From Camarhynchus parvulus (lineage: Eukaryota > Chordata > Aves > Passeriformes > Thraupidae): a DNA stretch of 64,000 nt. Positions 1 to 12,829 of this stretch are shown piece after piece; within the stretch, counting starts at the first letter, position 1, and each line of letters begins with the position of its first letter. The stretch lies in NCBI RefSeq assembly GCF_901933205.1, contig NC_044573.1:57476493-57540492 (forward strand). The letters run 5' to 3'. A model generated the notes under the pieces. It was not told where the DNA came from, ran no database searches, and saw only the letters and a program-made list of their open reading frames with translations. A program made the translations under genes and the position numbers.

Positions 1-301
1 TTTAAATAAGACCAACATTACTCCCTAATAAATATATAAAATTAAAGGATAATAGTAACCTCGTGCTGTTTTATGAGGCAATAATCCAGTTACCAATTCA
101 ACCTCGTAGTTTATTCCATCAAGAGAACCAGATTAAAAACAGAGGGAGGGAGGGCACTTTTATCCCTACTATATTGCAAGTGTTTCTCACTGGATTTAAA
201 TATTTTTAAAACTGTTGTTAAAAGTCTTAAACTCACAGACAAGCCAGAAGGAAGAAAAATGTCTGTTTCTCCTCTTTACCCACTCCTTGCAGATGTGGCT
301 T

Positions 302-464
302 TAAAACTGATGAAGTGTTTTATCCTCCCAGATAAAAATTTTACCTTTCTAAGAAATGTCTTAATTAGGAGGATTCCTGACTTTCCTCATCAACAAATGC
401 ATTTAAATCTAATTTTTTATTTATTTATTTTTATCTGGGGGAATAAAACACTTCATCAAATTTA
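302..464. repeat. Inverted repeat with 37-bp arms and 89-nt loop
   Basis: The left arm at 302-338 and the right arm at 428-464 are reverse complements at 33 of 37 positions. They share the core 'tgatgaagtgttttat' and the inner end 'cccagataaaaa'. One of the four differences would be a G-U pair in RNA. The similarity fades outward into 286-301 and 465-480, and no target-site duplication is evident. It may be a decayed short inverted-repeat transposon (MITE-like) or a structured RNA element. No internal coding sequence is present. Confidence 0.7.
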
Positions 465-1030
465 AACTGCAACTTCCAGGACTTGACCATGAGGAGAAAC
501 ATGTGTTTCCTTCCAGAGATACACACATAAGTTAAAGAAAATAAACTACTTGAGGATCTGCTGCACACTGCTTTATAAATGACTGAAAATGTAATGCAAT
601 TTCATTTTCTATAGGATGTCTGCTATGATCCTGGGGTGCAGCTTCCACAAGCTCAAGATAGGATTTGAATCTTGGGGACCCACAGGTAAAAAAGAGCCTT
701 AAAACACTTGAAGTTTCCTAAGAGTATCTCAGAGGCTGCTTCAGTCGCTCCAGTTGGCCAGATGGGGATATGGATCTCCAAGAATCTATCACATGGAAGA
801 GGAGTTTGGCCATCAGACAAAAAACCTCCCCCATTCCACTTCAACACAAAAACTTGCAAAAGTCCTCTCTTCAGCCACGTGGAATTACTCTTCTGAAATG
901 AAAATCAGGGGCAGGGGGAGCATTGTCCTCAGTTTCTACCACATTTTTTCACATTATAATAGTCTTGGACACATTTTCACATTCTTTTTATTCTGTTTAC
1001 TCTAAAGAATACCTACTTCTACTGAGATTA

Positions 1031-1079
1031 TATCACGTGATGCTCCCTAGTTCTTCCAAGGCTGTATCATGTGATGCTC
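1031..1079. promoter_or_regulatory. Duplicated E-box pair (TCACGTGA / TCATGTGA)
   Basis: A 15-nt word, 'tatcacgtgatgctc' at 1031-1045, recurs with one change as 'tatcatgtgatgctc' at 1065-1079, 34 bp later. Each copy holds an 8-mer of the type bound by MITF/TFE-family bHLH-zip factors: TCACGTGA (1033-1040) and TCATGTGA (1067-1074). The duplication is seen directly. Binding is inference from motif knowledge, and such short sites also arise by chance. Confidence 0.3.
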
Positions 1080-1730
1080 TGGCAATATAGTTCAGAAATT
1101 TCCTGTTCCCAGGCAAATATGCCACACTGTTTCACACACTTTGAAACATGTTGGTAATAAGCCTAGCAGAAGCACGCTGCTGTGGTTTACACAATTCATT
1201 CAGCCACAAAAAACTCATTTCTGTCACAGCCACAGGTTGGGAGTCAAAATGTTAAGACAGCAGTGGTTACAAATAGAGCAATTTCTTATTTTCTAGTGCT
1301 CAACTTCAGCAATCTGTTATGGCACTTAGTGCTGATAGCTGCCACTGAATTAATGCAGGATGTGAATCAGCGAGGACGGGCTCCAGGGCCCAAACTCTCA
1401 CAGTCTCTCAGTCAAGTCTCACTTTGGATTTGCACCACTCCTACAGAACATCTGAGTAGAATAAAGCACATTCAAGACACTGTGAAAGATTAGGCAAGGC
1501 AGGTAATGAGAAAATTGCTTTAGAATCAGTACAAGAAACTAGTGTATATGCACTGCAATCTCATTAAATTAGATTATTTCATGCTATTTGTTTCCCATGA
1601 AACCTGTTTCTTTGAAGGAACAGGGGAAAGGGAGTGGGCAGTAACAAACAGGCACTACCTAATAATCAGTAATTTCCTACCTAAGAAAACATCCTTCTGG
1701 TTGTCTGTATGCCTATCACAGAAAGTCTCA

Positions 1731-1829
1731 TGTAAAAAAGATAAATTATAAATGTAAAAAAGATAAAATATAAATGTGAAAAAGATAAAATGTACTTGAT
1801 AAAATAAAGTATGTTGAAAAAGATAGTAT
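1731..1829. repeat. 22-bp A-rich tandem repeat, about 3-4 copies
   Basis: The units begin 'tgtaaaaaagataaa'. Copies 1 (1731-1752) and 2 (1753-1774) are nearly identical 22-mers. Copy 3 (1775-1790) is shortened, and a degenerate 'tgttgaaaaagatagtat' lies at 1812-1829. It is a minor minisatellite-like expansion with no coding meaning. Confidence 0.8.
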
Positions 1830-4800
1830 ATCATTTTAATTTCCCAAATTAAAAGGAAACCAAATGCTGATTTATTAGAACTTCAACTTTGTCTGCCAAA
1901 CAAAGCCATCCTGACAGTATGACCTTTTCAGGGACACAAATTCTTCCCTGAGGAAAACAGGCAGGTGAACAGACATATATTCAGAATTTTAAAATTATTT
2001 TAATTCTCAAATTTTACTTTTCTTATTCCAGAAGGATTCTTGATGAAAGCAGAAATGGCTCAGGAATTTTGCATGTGTCTTTAGGTTTAGCTGAGGCCCT
2101 TTCCTTAGCTGATGTCTACTATCTGATAGCATTATGAGTAACATGAGCCTCCTGAAAAACTCCTATTTTATTATAGAAACAAATCGTGCTCCATAGACTA
2201 GAGAATTAATGAGAATATAGTCTTTTCCTTCCTCTTCTTCTAATACTTTTTTTCCCTTCCTTGGGCCTCCTCTGTAGAGGGTTAAATATGGCTGTCTTTG
2301 GATCAGTTTGATTTCAGTCCACTCTTAGCTTGCTGAGGATGAGACTTTTACACTCAGAGAATTTTTAGAGTGTTCTGGAAGCCTTTGTAGCACATCCAGT
2401 TCCCACTTCTATGTTAGCGACTTCCAAAAAATGGAGCACCTTCCTCACCCGGAGCCCTTGGTATGCGGTGGAGAGGACAGCAAGCCATAACATCATGTAC
2501 CACCAATGTTAGCTCCAGCAAGCCCTGATGGAATGGAATAGCCTTCCCTGGGTTTTGTGCTCTGCTGAGCACCTGCCTACATTGATTTGCATTTGAAGAT
2601 GCATTGCTTAAACAGAGAGGGAAGATTACCCCTTATTTTGGATAATCTTAATTATGCTGGGATTTCACAAAACAACTCATGCAACTTAACACAGATGAAT
2701 ATCCTATTTTAGCCACATACCCTGTTGTGAACAGGGAAGGAATACAGGAGGAATTTCCAGGATGAGCTGAAAAGCAAATGGACCCACCCAGCTGCTTTCT
2801 CTACAAATAGTCTTCATTTTCACAGTAAATACTTGGGTGACAGAGTGTGGATTACTTGGAGGGGGCTGCACAGGACACCCTTTAGGATCCATTCAGTGTC
2901 CTCATCCCAGCACATATCCAGCATGGATGTGCATAAGAACATGTTTAAGCTGGGTATATGGCATATATTCTAATGTATATAGAAAGTGTGCTTCTGAAAT
3001 TAATAAGCCTCAAGGTGTGATGTCAGACATTACTAGATTTAGAGTCTTGCTACAATCCCTGCTGGAGATGAAATAGTGTTTGTTCCTGCTAACACAACAT
3101 TTATCTTCAGATCTTGGGTTAGGATGCATGTTAAGAACAGGCATGGGATCTTCAACATCCACCACACATTTATAGTTCTGAGCTTGTCTAGTTTCCTTTT
3201 ACCTTCTCCCTCTCCTGAAAAAAAATAAATTTGTAACTGTGACATAGCTTGTTATTTCCACCTTCCTTTCTGAGAAAGGGAATTCATGCCAGACATTAAA
3301 TCCAGTAATCAAAGCAGACAAAATTAATGCCACCAAACCGCAACACACTGACAACTCCTCAAAATTCAAACCAAATTTTTGACTTTCATGCAAGTCACTA
3401 TACATTTGTTAGACACAGTCTTGCAAACTCTGCATGGTCTTCAATTAATATTTGTATAATTGTCTATGCTATATAATAGTGTAATTTGCTTCCTTGAACT
3501 GATTTTGCTGAAGGGTGGCATTGCTTGTGTAGCATTTGTGGACATTTTATTAAAAAAATTAAGATGGTATTGCCACTCTACATCAGGTACTTCCAAAGCA
3601 GAAACAAGTCATAGCACCACAAAAACATCTGATACTAAAAGCTGGCACCAAAGCAAAAGAAGCAGAGCAACACAGACCATAATGTCCCTGCATCACTTAT
3701 GTACATGAACTAGGTAAGAAACAGAAAGGGTCTGTGACAGATCTGCTTGCTGATTCTACCATCATACAGCAACAAATAAAAAAGGGGGAAACAGAAAGAC
3801 TTCCTGGCAAATGGCAAACAACTGCAAGCACTGGATCTCATTTACTTTAGTTTTGTAAAAGAACATGTTGGTGCAGCATTTGTATTTTGCAGCTCTGGGT
3901 ATCAACTTTACAAGTACCCAAATATAACTAAAACTGATTCCCCTACTATTCCCACCTCTCCCATCCCATACCTGTGTAATGAACAACTTTGAGAATTTCA
4001 GAATACAGAATTTTAACCCCATCAATACCTCCCTTATCCTAGCAACATACAACACACTGTGAAATTACTAAGATTGAGACCAGAGCTACAAATCCACTGA
4101 TGCCTGGGGGCTTCCTAGCAGTGACACCTCCTCACTCTTGCTTAGATAAGGCATGCAGTTACACAGACTTCATCTATCTCATTCCAAATTAATCAATTAC
4201 AGAATTTTCCAGAGAGAAATGAATAAAACAAATGCTGATACAGTTTCTGGCCTCAATTTATAGACAAATCTAATCTAGAATCCCACAGTGTTCCCCTAAA
4301 AATAAAGAGAAAAGAAAGGTGGTTCCCAGGGAAAAGAAACAAAACCCAAACAAGTCATGCAAAGATGCCACAGATAGAAGCATACTCTTTTAAATTTTCT
4401 AATTAAAATTTTTGTTTTATTTTCCTACTAGCTGGCCATTTCAATGTTTTAAACAACTAGATTTTTTGAGGGAGAAGAATTTTCGTTTTTACTAGACAAA
4501 GTATTTTGCTTAACTTCTGAGACAGTTTTCTTCTCCCTTTTTGTAGAAACAGCTGTGAACAAACCAAAGAAAACATTTCAATTAAAATTTAAAAAAGCCA
4601 TTGAAAACAGCAAGTCTATACTTGGTTAGCTAGAATATTTAAAGACACACTGTCAACTTGAAAATATTAATTATTTCTTATTCCCTCTCCCTAAAACACA
4701 TGTCTAATTTACCTTTTACACATAAAAAAACCCTCAAAAACCTTGTGACAAAAATAACTATAAAATAACAATAAAGGTTATTTCTAAAACAGAAACATTT

Positions 4801-6780
4801 TAGAATTTAAGAGAACATAGAAATTAACATATCCACAAGGTAAAACCAAACAGCCATTTTACAAGGCTGAAAAACTTAATGCAAAGATTCCAGCGACATG
4901 ATATCATGAAAGCTGTGACCCTACCTATTCATTTTACCTGCTTTAAAAATCATACCACACTTTGAAGAGTGTATTCAGCACTATGAGGATGCAATCAGAG
5001 TTACTGTAGAAGTTCAAATTACTTGCTAGGCATACTAGAAACATCCTGATGAAGAAGGAAGTTTAGAGCATGCCCATTCTTTTTAGGTGTGAGAGTCATT
5101 GCTCAGCAACTGCTATCCCTGTTACTGCCAAGTGTCTCACATGAAATTCTTGAATGGAACATTTTGAAACTGCTATTTCTTCATTCCATGAACAGTGGAA
5201 AACAAAAAGCGTGAATGCAGAACTGTCCCAGAATACAGAACTCTTTCTGGTGCCATCATGCAGTTCAGGTGCTTTCTGACAGAACAGAAAAATTATTACT
5301 GCGCCCCAGCCATCAAGTCAAACTGAAACCATCAGAACACAATGACTGAAAGTACAAAACTTGCTATGTACTACCTTTGTCCAGCACAAAGAAAATGCAA
5401 AACCCATACCAGATGTCCTGTGTAATCTACATTTTTATGCTGCTGATCCTCACATGAGCTGTCTGCACTCATTTCGGCTCCTGGCCCATCAGCAGTCCCC
5501 ACAGGCAACTGAAATGTTACGAAATCCATGGAACAGCTTGCAATCCTACAGGCAAATCTCTTTTACTATGAGCCATCACTAAGTGTGCCACATGAAGTAA
5601 TTGTAAAAAACAGGTATTCTCAGATTTTAATGAAAACAACTGCTTTGACAATGCATCCTTTACCACATTTCCTCATTTACATATTTATTAGCTGTGATCA
5701 AACTATGTTACATTCTCCTTTAATCAACCAAAATTTGTTAATTCCCTGGAAGAAACATCTTCCAATGTTTAATTACTCCTCTGTTCTTAAATCTGAAACA
5801 TCCAATTTTTTAAAGCTTCCTTTCTAAAGCTAAGAAAGGGTACAGCTTTGCATTAGTAGCTGCACCCATACTACCTACACTGCTTATGTAACCCCTCTTA
5901 CTCCGCTGAGTACTTAGTTTAAGTTACTACTCCTTTTTTTGGTTACAATACCATCATTATAATTTTCTATAGCCTCCATTTGTTGTTTTTTTAATTTTTT
6001 TTATAAACTGCTGGCTTGTAGTGAAGTACATACTGTTTGCTTGCTTTCAGTTTGCTCAATGAGCCAGACTATTCTCATCAATCTGCTCTCGTCATTATTT
6101 ACCCATCCCTCAGTCTTTGTAGTAGTAGTACTTTAGGCATTACAGTCTAACAACAGAAGTATAAGGAAGTTTGTAAGAAGAAAAATATCCTTTATTATGT
6201 CAGCAATTGTTCTAATCAAGGGTATTACTTCTTGTAGAACTTACTAATCTTGGTGTCACTGGTAAAATAATAAATAGGTTTTGATTTGATGATTGCCCCC
6301 TGAAAAACCCTTTGTAATAACACGCTTTTTAAGGACTCATTAACAGGTAACTATTTGTGAAATCTATGCTTTAGTTTGCTGTTTAATCCATTTCATTTGT
6401 GCCAAGTTGATCTTGTATCCCTCAACTTTATTAATCAAAAAGTCATGTCAACCCAAGACAGACTTACAGAACTTTATTACATCACTACACTTATCTTTGG
6501 AAATCAAACTTGTACTCACATCAAAAATAATATCACTGGTTTGGCTTGCTTGAGTGTTCATAAACCCATGATGCAGTACAGTATGCATATTTCAGTGTTA
6601 TATGGGAACAACATAAAAAAAGGCATTTGGAACGTGATAGCCTGTAAGTTAATACTTTGTGACAGTGGAGACTAATAAAAAATAGTTGCCATAAATTAAG
6701 CACTTGTCTACAGTGACAGCTATGTAATGGCCACTTCTGAGAAATTATTGCACTTCTTTCCCCAGGAATAGTGATAAGAG

Positions 6781-7420
6781 AATGCAGCCGTCACGAGCCC
6801 TTGGCAGTGACGTCCCACTTCTAGAGGAGTTATGCTCCGCCTGTTCCCTGCAAGCCCAGCTTTTGGACGCAGTGCAAAGATCTGGAAAAGTTCTGTCGTC
6901 TGGTATCACGTCTGAACTTCCTTCAAGAAAATCACAGCTGTCCCCTCCAAAGGCCTCAGTACTTTCCTATTGTTTTAACTTGCACATGTATCTGCCAATT
7001 ATTTGCAGCTACTTCGATTTTAGTCAAAAATCCCTGCATGAACACAACCTTTTGATTAAAGATCAAGGGATGATTTTTGTAGACAATGTTTTCATTCTGA
7101 AAAATTCCATCTATCCCACAGACTTGACCCTGCACTTCAGTTAATAGAAGTGACAGATTAGGTAACGGAGACTGTGGTTCTGCAGCTATTTCTGCAGCAC
7201 CGCTGCCAGGCTCAGCAGCTCGGGTGCTGCCACTCATTCCGACCTTTGCCTCGCTGCCAGCACAGCTGTTTGTGAACCACAGCAAGAGTGGATCCAACTT
7301 AAATGAGTGGCCGGCAGAGGCGGGCCAAGGGGCTGCTTTAGAAGTGCTGCCACCAAATGTGAGACCATGGCTTCACGCTTTTCTGTCTTCTACCGCAGGA
7401 AACTTCCGCAGCTGGAGGTA
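6781..7420. promoter_or_regulatory. Isolated CpG-enriched patch
   Basis: I counted about 18 CpG dinucleotides in this stretch of some 640 bp, whereas the following 600 bp has only about four. Sub-blocks at 6781-6910 and 7195-7420 are the GC-richer parts. The patch contains a CRE-like 'tgacgtc' near 6,809. On the plus strand a good acceptor ('ttctgtcttctaccgcag', ending 7398) and a donor-like 'ggag|gtagga' (after 7417) lie 19 bp apart. Two modest ORFs overlap on opposite strands (6782-7144 plus, 6956-7297 minus) but match nothing known to me. It could be an orphan small CpG island, an enhancer, or an old GC-rich insertion. Confidence 0.35.
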
Positions 7421-7429
7421 GGACTTCAG

Positions 7430-10400
7430 ATGAGGTTACTGCTATTGATGCTTATACGAACCAATACCCCTAGATAATGATGTAAAAAGAGCAAAATGCT
7501 GGATCTCTTCCTACAGACTTTACAATCAAACTATTTCAGACTTAGTCCCGATTTGACAGCATCTCGCAAGCTGTTGTTCCAATCCTGGACTTCCTTCAAA
7601 AAGCTGGGCAGTTTCACAACTACCAGGGAGAAAACCCTTCTATTTCATTTGTTTTATGCCAAAAATTTGACTGCTTATCTAGCCCTTGGAGAAATCAGAC
7701 TATCATTTAGTCAGAAAATTGGAAAACAAGCTGAAACATAGCTAACTAGATACCAGAAATCACTAGGAAACACATCATCTAGCCATTTCAGCTGAAACGC
7801 CTCATATTGCAGGTAACTCCCAGACATACTGCTGCACAGTGAGCACAGGATTCAGATGACACTTTGAACACAAAAACTCCTTCTCTGAAGGTGCAATTAA
7901 CTGAAAAAAAATTAATTTGATCATTATATTGCATCCTTCTACCATGCCAGATTAGAATAAACATAAAAATGGGTGGCTGAGTGGAAAAGTACTTTCATCT
8001 TCCTATTTGGAAAACATACCACAGTTTAAATCTTGCCTTGGGGTAACAAGAAATGTTATTTTCAAGACCCTATCCCAGAATATAGTCACTGCATTTGCAA
8101 AAACTTCTACATCATTCAGCCCTATTAGTTCTCAACTTACCAGTTCTCTGTGCTAAGAGGACCAGAACAGAAATGCTAGGTTGAGTCTGAGTTGCATTGC
8201 TAGAACTTGGCGAGGAAATGTGCATAATCTCCCTGAGCTGTGCCTGGTTTTGTGAGACCACATCTACGCTGGGACACTCAGGAAAGCTGGAAGAAAGACC
8301 TCATATGCAGCATGATGTCAGGATGCATAAACTGAAGTGTACAGAAGCTGGTTTAGCTGCTCTCTCTTGGGAGTAAGGTAAACTTCATTTTCTGTGATGT
8401 TCTGGGAATATACTACAGTGAATAAAAAGAAACATCCTGATGGGATTTAATATGGACTTCATGCCTTTAATTGAATAGGCTTGGAATTCATGAAATGTCC
8501 CTGAATAAGCACAACCTAATTACTCATTTCTTTGAGCAACAATGTTGCCTTAAAAGAATTTTTAAAAAATACAGGCATTTAGCAATATTTCTAACTGCAT
8601 CATTTTCAAAAGTACAGTTACTGTAAAAGGCATTTCTGTGGTCATATATAAAATGCAACAAAAAAAAAATGTTCAAACATAGGAGTATGAAAATGCCTTG
8701 AAAGGAAGAAAAAGAATATAATTTGGACATTTACACTTAGCTCTCTTTTTTATTTTCCTAAGTATCGCAGGATCACTTCTCTGTGCATATAATCTCACAT
8801 ATATAATGTACATTGCAATACACCACCAAAAGAGCAGACTGAACTAAGAATAGAGGACTAGATACTCATCTGGCATAATGTGAGACCACTCCAGTAATTT
8901 CAGCATTCCTACTCCAATTTGCAACAGCTAAGGATCTGACACAAAACATCAAGTTGAGTTTCCAATTACCTCATGCACCAGCATTGATTTCAATAGTTAT
9001 ATACACATAGTCATAGAGGAGAATTATTTGAAAAATTGCAAACTCAGCTCTGTGTTTCTTTTACTTTTATGGTCTAAATCAGACCTTCCATGGTATTTTA
9101 ATGTAGGTTTTTGTGGTTTAATTATATATATGTCAAGAGTAGACTAGTTACTTGCTGATCTATCCAATTAAAAAAAAAAGGCAGCAGTAATTTTTCACTG
9201 CTGAGAATGTGAGCTTATACTGGGTCACATCACAATAGTATTTCATTTTAATGCTGCCAAAAAATCTAGTGCACATTAACTAAATCACGTAACTAATACA
9301 TTAACATCTATGCAAAAAAAAATCAGTCTTTGTGTGAATATTTTTCAGGTTGCCTTGGGAGGTCTTTTCTGTAATTTTCTGCTCCAAATTAGTCAAATTT
9401 TGTATAGCCTGGCACAACCCTAGTGCAAAGAGAGTATTCAGTCAGCCCAGGCAGACTGAGTTCTTTAGAGACAGCATTTAAATTACATCCAACAGAACTG
9501 CCCTCCGCTGCACGTCTACAGACAGCTGCTCAGTGAAAAGTCACTGTAATAGTATTTATTTAGTTAGTTCCAGGAAAAAGACATAGATCTCCAAATTAAT
9601 TTATGCATAGAAATCCTCCAAACTAATTATTTTCAAATCCATGGTAACTGCAGCCTAACTCAAACTTTAGTGTCTACTACCCAAGCCTAACAGCCTAAAA
9701 CCAAAAAAGTCTGACTGGCTTATGAGTGAGAAGCTCTGAAGATAATCACTAGTCATTATAATCTTCCCTTGGAGAAATAAGGAAAATTTTAACAAATTGA
9801 AAATTAAATGCTTAAACTTTAGTATTCCTCAGACAGCCATTAGCATTTGACATTTTGCTCAAAAGCCTAATGACTAGCCTATACAATCCTGTGACTGAGA
9901 CTGCCCAGTGATACATTTCAATATAGGATAATCAATCATCAAAGTAATTTTCACTGTTTAACATTAAAACAAAAAGGCAGCCAGCTATTCAACACATTTT
10001 TCAGGCTTGGAGATAAAAAGAAGAAAGTTCTTTAAAATAGCTTTTGCCTTTAAGATCCTATATTACAGGCATTCCAAAAGCAATCCTTCTGGCAGCATCA
10101 CAAACTACAATGTAGACTAAAAATGTGAGTTTTGCTGCCTTTTCAAATCGGTTTTATTATTTATTTGACATATGAGTGCTCTTCTTATCTGAGCTTTTGC
10201 ATTGCAAAGTGCGTCCAAGTTCCTTTAACCACTTCTGATTTAATGACAGATTTAATAACACTGCAACACAGAAATTGGCCAAAATTTATTTCATAAAAAT
10301 CTGATTTCTGTACAGCAACGTCTAAAATGTCACCTAATACATACAAGTACCTCAGAAAGTTTTTAATGTATATTGTAAAGCCTGAGGCTTTGATAGGTAA

Positions 10401-12829
10401 AACATCAACTAACTTTAAAAGACGATAATTTATTTTTAATAACTATTTTTATTTAATTTTTCAAAGAGAAGCCGTTTATACCTTCAGTAGAATCATGCCC
10501 TGAAATTTCAGGGGTGGTAAAAAGGCCATGCCAAAGCTGAAAGGTTTCGAATATCAAACTATACTATTATGTCAGGGTCAGCAAGATCAATTAGCGCTTT
10601 TCAATGACAGAAAAAGGTTAAGTTGGACACACATTTACACAGTATTTAAATCCGAAAAAGAAAAATAGCGCTTATTAGGTGTACTTATAAACCTCTCAAT
10701 CAATGACTGAATATCAACACTCTTCTTCCAGTTGCATGCCATAAATGCTGGGATTTTTTAACACAAAATGTCAAGAAGATTACAGATATATTAGATAGCA
10801 GAAATACTACTGGATTCTCATGTACAAAGAAAAAAGCAAAGACATCTGAGTGTTGCTGCTACCAGACTTGGTTTAGTGGTGAACTTCCAAAAAGCTTTAA
10901 AAATACTTATCAATTTGACATATGTCTGTCAGTCTGATGTCCCTCTGCTTGCATTTTTCCTGCAAACACTGACAGTACCAAAAATGAAAGCTAGTGAGCA
11001 AGTACTCCTATGCTCAACTAAAAAACCCCACCCCCCAACTGGAAAATACTGTAAATAATCTGTAAATTAACTCATCCAAAATTTGGAAAAAAGCAAATGT
11101 GCACCTTCTGCAACTAACAGCCAGAAACATGCACACCAGGAAGCGAGGAAACTTACATTTAAGTTCTTAGTATCACAAGAATACTCACTGGAAGCACAGG
11201 TATGTTAGAAGTTAATTCGACACCTGTTAATTCAAGCATTGCCATCATAAACATAGCTTGAGCAAAGTAGCTGGTTATGATATCAAATAAAGCCAGCATA
11301 AAATCACAATAAAAATCCAGGAGATTAAGAAAACTTAACGAAAAAGTACACTGTGCTGAAATCAGTGATTTAGATTGGTATTGCACTGAGTAAAAGCAAT
11401 GCAAGATTACTTTTTCTCAATGATATATTTCAAAATGTCTCTTTTTTAAGCCCGTTTCTTCAAGGAGTGATTTGAAATATTTACTACCAGACAGTACCTA
11501 ATTTTAGGTTTTAAGTGCTTTAACAGCTCTATGAAATATGATCAGCAGCTGCAATATAGAAGTATGCTGAATAAAGCCTCCTTATAAAAAGGGAGACCTG
11601 CATTACCCTGAGTTCATAAAATCCCTACTTTCAAGAAGGAAAAAGATAACACAGAAAAAATTGGATAGCTGTGTCCTAGAGCGTTCAACAGAAATTCCAC
11701 TAATTTCTTTTTTCTTTCTGTGGTAACTTGCATATTTAAGAGAGTAAAATGCTTTTTAAATTTTAACACTGGAGGATTCCACACAACATCATCCAATACC
11801 ATCAGTTCATCAAGGAAACGCACAGGTACCCTTCCCTCACCAAATGCCAATGTTTAACATTAATTCTAGGACTTGCATAAAGTTTAAAGAGTTGCAAAAA
11901 GTTTAAAGAGTTAAACTTTAACACTTGCATCAGATGCTAAAAATATGCCACATGATACTATCTATAGCTGTATTTCTACAGTTGCCTTGTTTGAAATATT
12001 TTGACTGGGAACTGCAACTAACTAAGAACCCCACAGTGCTGTACTCGATACACTGCTTGTTTAGGGTTTATTTCTTCCATTGACATTACCCACACAGAAT
12101 AAATTTATACTGCAAAGTGTTGTGAGGCCATTAATAAATACAAATCCAGCAAGAGTAACCTTCAACTAAATTTATTATCAGTACCACCATATACATGTAA
12201 CAATTAATAACTGCATACAAATTATCTGAACAAAGATACATAAAAGATTTGTCAACACACTCTACTGTCATTTCTATCAAATCTGGTTGAAGAACATTTG
12301 GTAACATAAATACCGCACGTAAAAAAAAAAGAAAAAAAAAGGCAAGAAGAGCTGTTTCAGACATAGCCCAGCTAATGTTAGATGTCAAACAGAGAATGAA
12401 TCACCAGGGAGAGAGAGAAATGTCAGTCTATATTTCCACTTTACTCACAGTATGATATATATTGCAAGCATGCAAGCATTTGTTATTCGGCAGCATTTTC
12501 AGAAATGCTAGGGGAAGAGTCAAACCCGCAGCAATTTTACGAAACTTCTTTTGAGTGTTAGGGAAACGAAACAAAGATACGGCCTGAGCTTTATTGCAAA
12601 GTACACGCTTCTAACATCAAACTCCGAGGTCAGACCAGAAAATCTATCTGCCAAACAGAAAAGATACATTCTTTGTATAACTCCCTCTAAATCTAAACTG
12701 CTGATTAGTTTACCTTAGATACGCTTTCTAGTCTCCGCAAATGAAACACGTAAAACAAAACTCAGAAAACTGCAAATACTCGTTCCTTACTGTTCTAGCA
12801 TGACTTCATACTTAAAACTGGAACCGGCC
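7430..12829. other. AT-rich unique non-coding stretch
   Basis: I see no gene or recognisable mobile element. The largest frames are under 90 codons (for example 11159-11404, 11614-11850 and 12131-12388, all minus). They read as hydrophobic or mixed chance peptides without motifs. Short A-runs occur at about 8660 and 12320-12342. If the CpG island starts a minus-strand transcript, this would be its first intron. Confidence 0.55.

Larger units (their letters stand above)
1..6780. other. AT-rich unique non-coding stretch
   Basis: No gene is recognised here. All frames are broken by stops every few tens of codons, and the longest, about 100 codons, match no family that I know. The listed inverted repeat, paired E-boxes and 22-bp tandem repeat are the only structured elements I found. 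It could be intergenic, or intronic to a transcript that starts in the CpG island and runs on the minus strand. Confidence 0.6.

Noticed and set aside
11159..11404. 81-codon minus ORF with BAR-domain-like hydrophobic/acidic pattern and a donor-like site
   Set aside because: I could not match it to any real family. The hydrophobicity follows from T-rich second codon positions.
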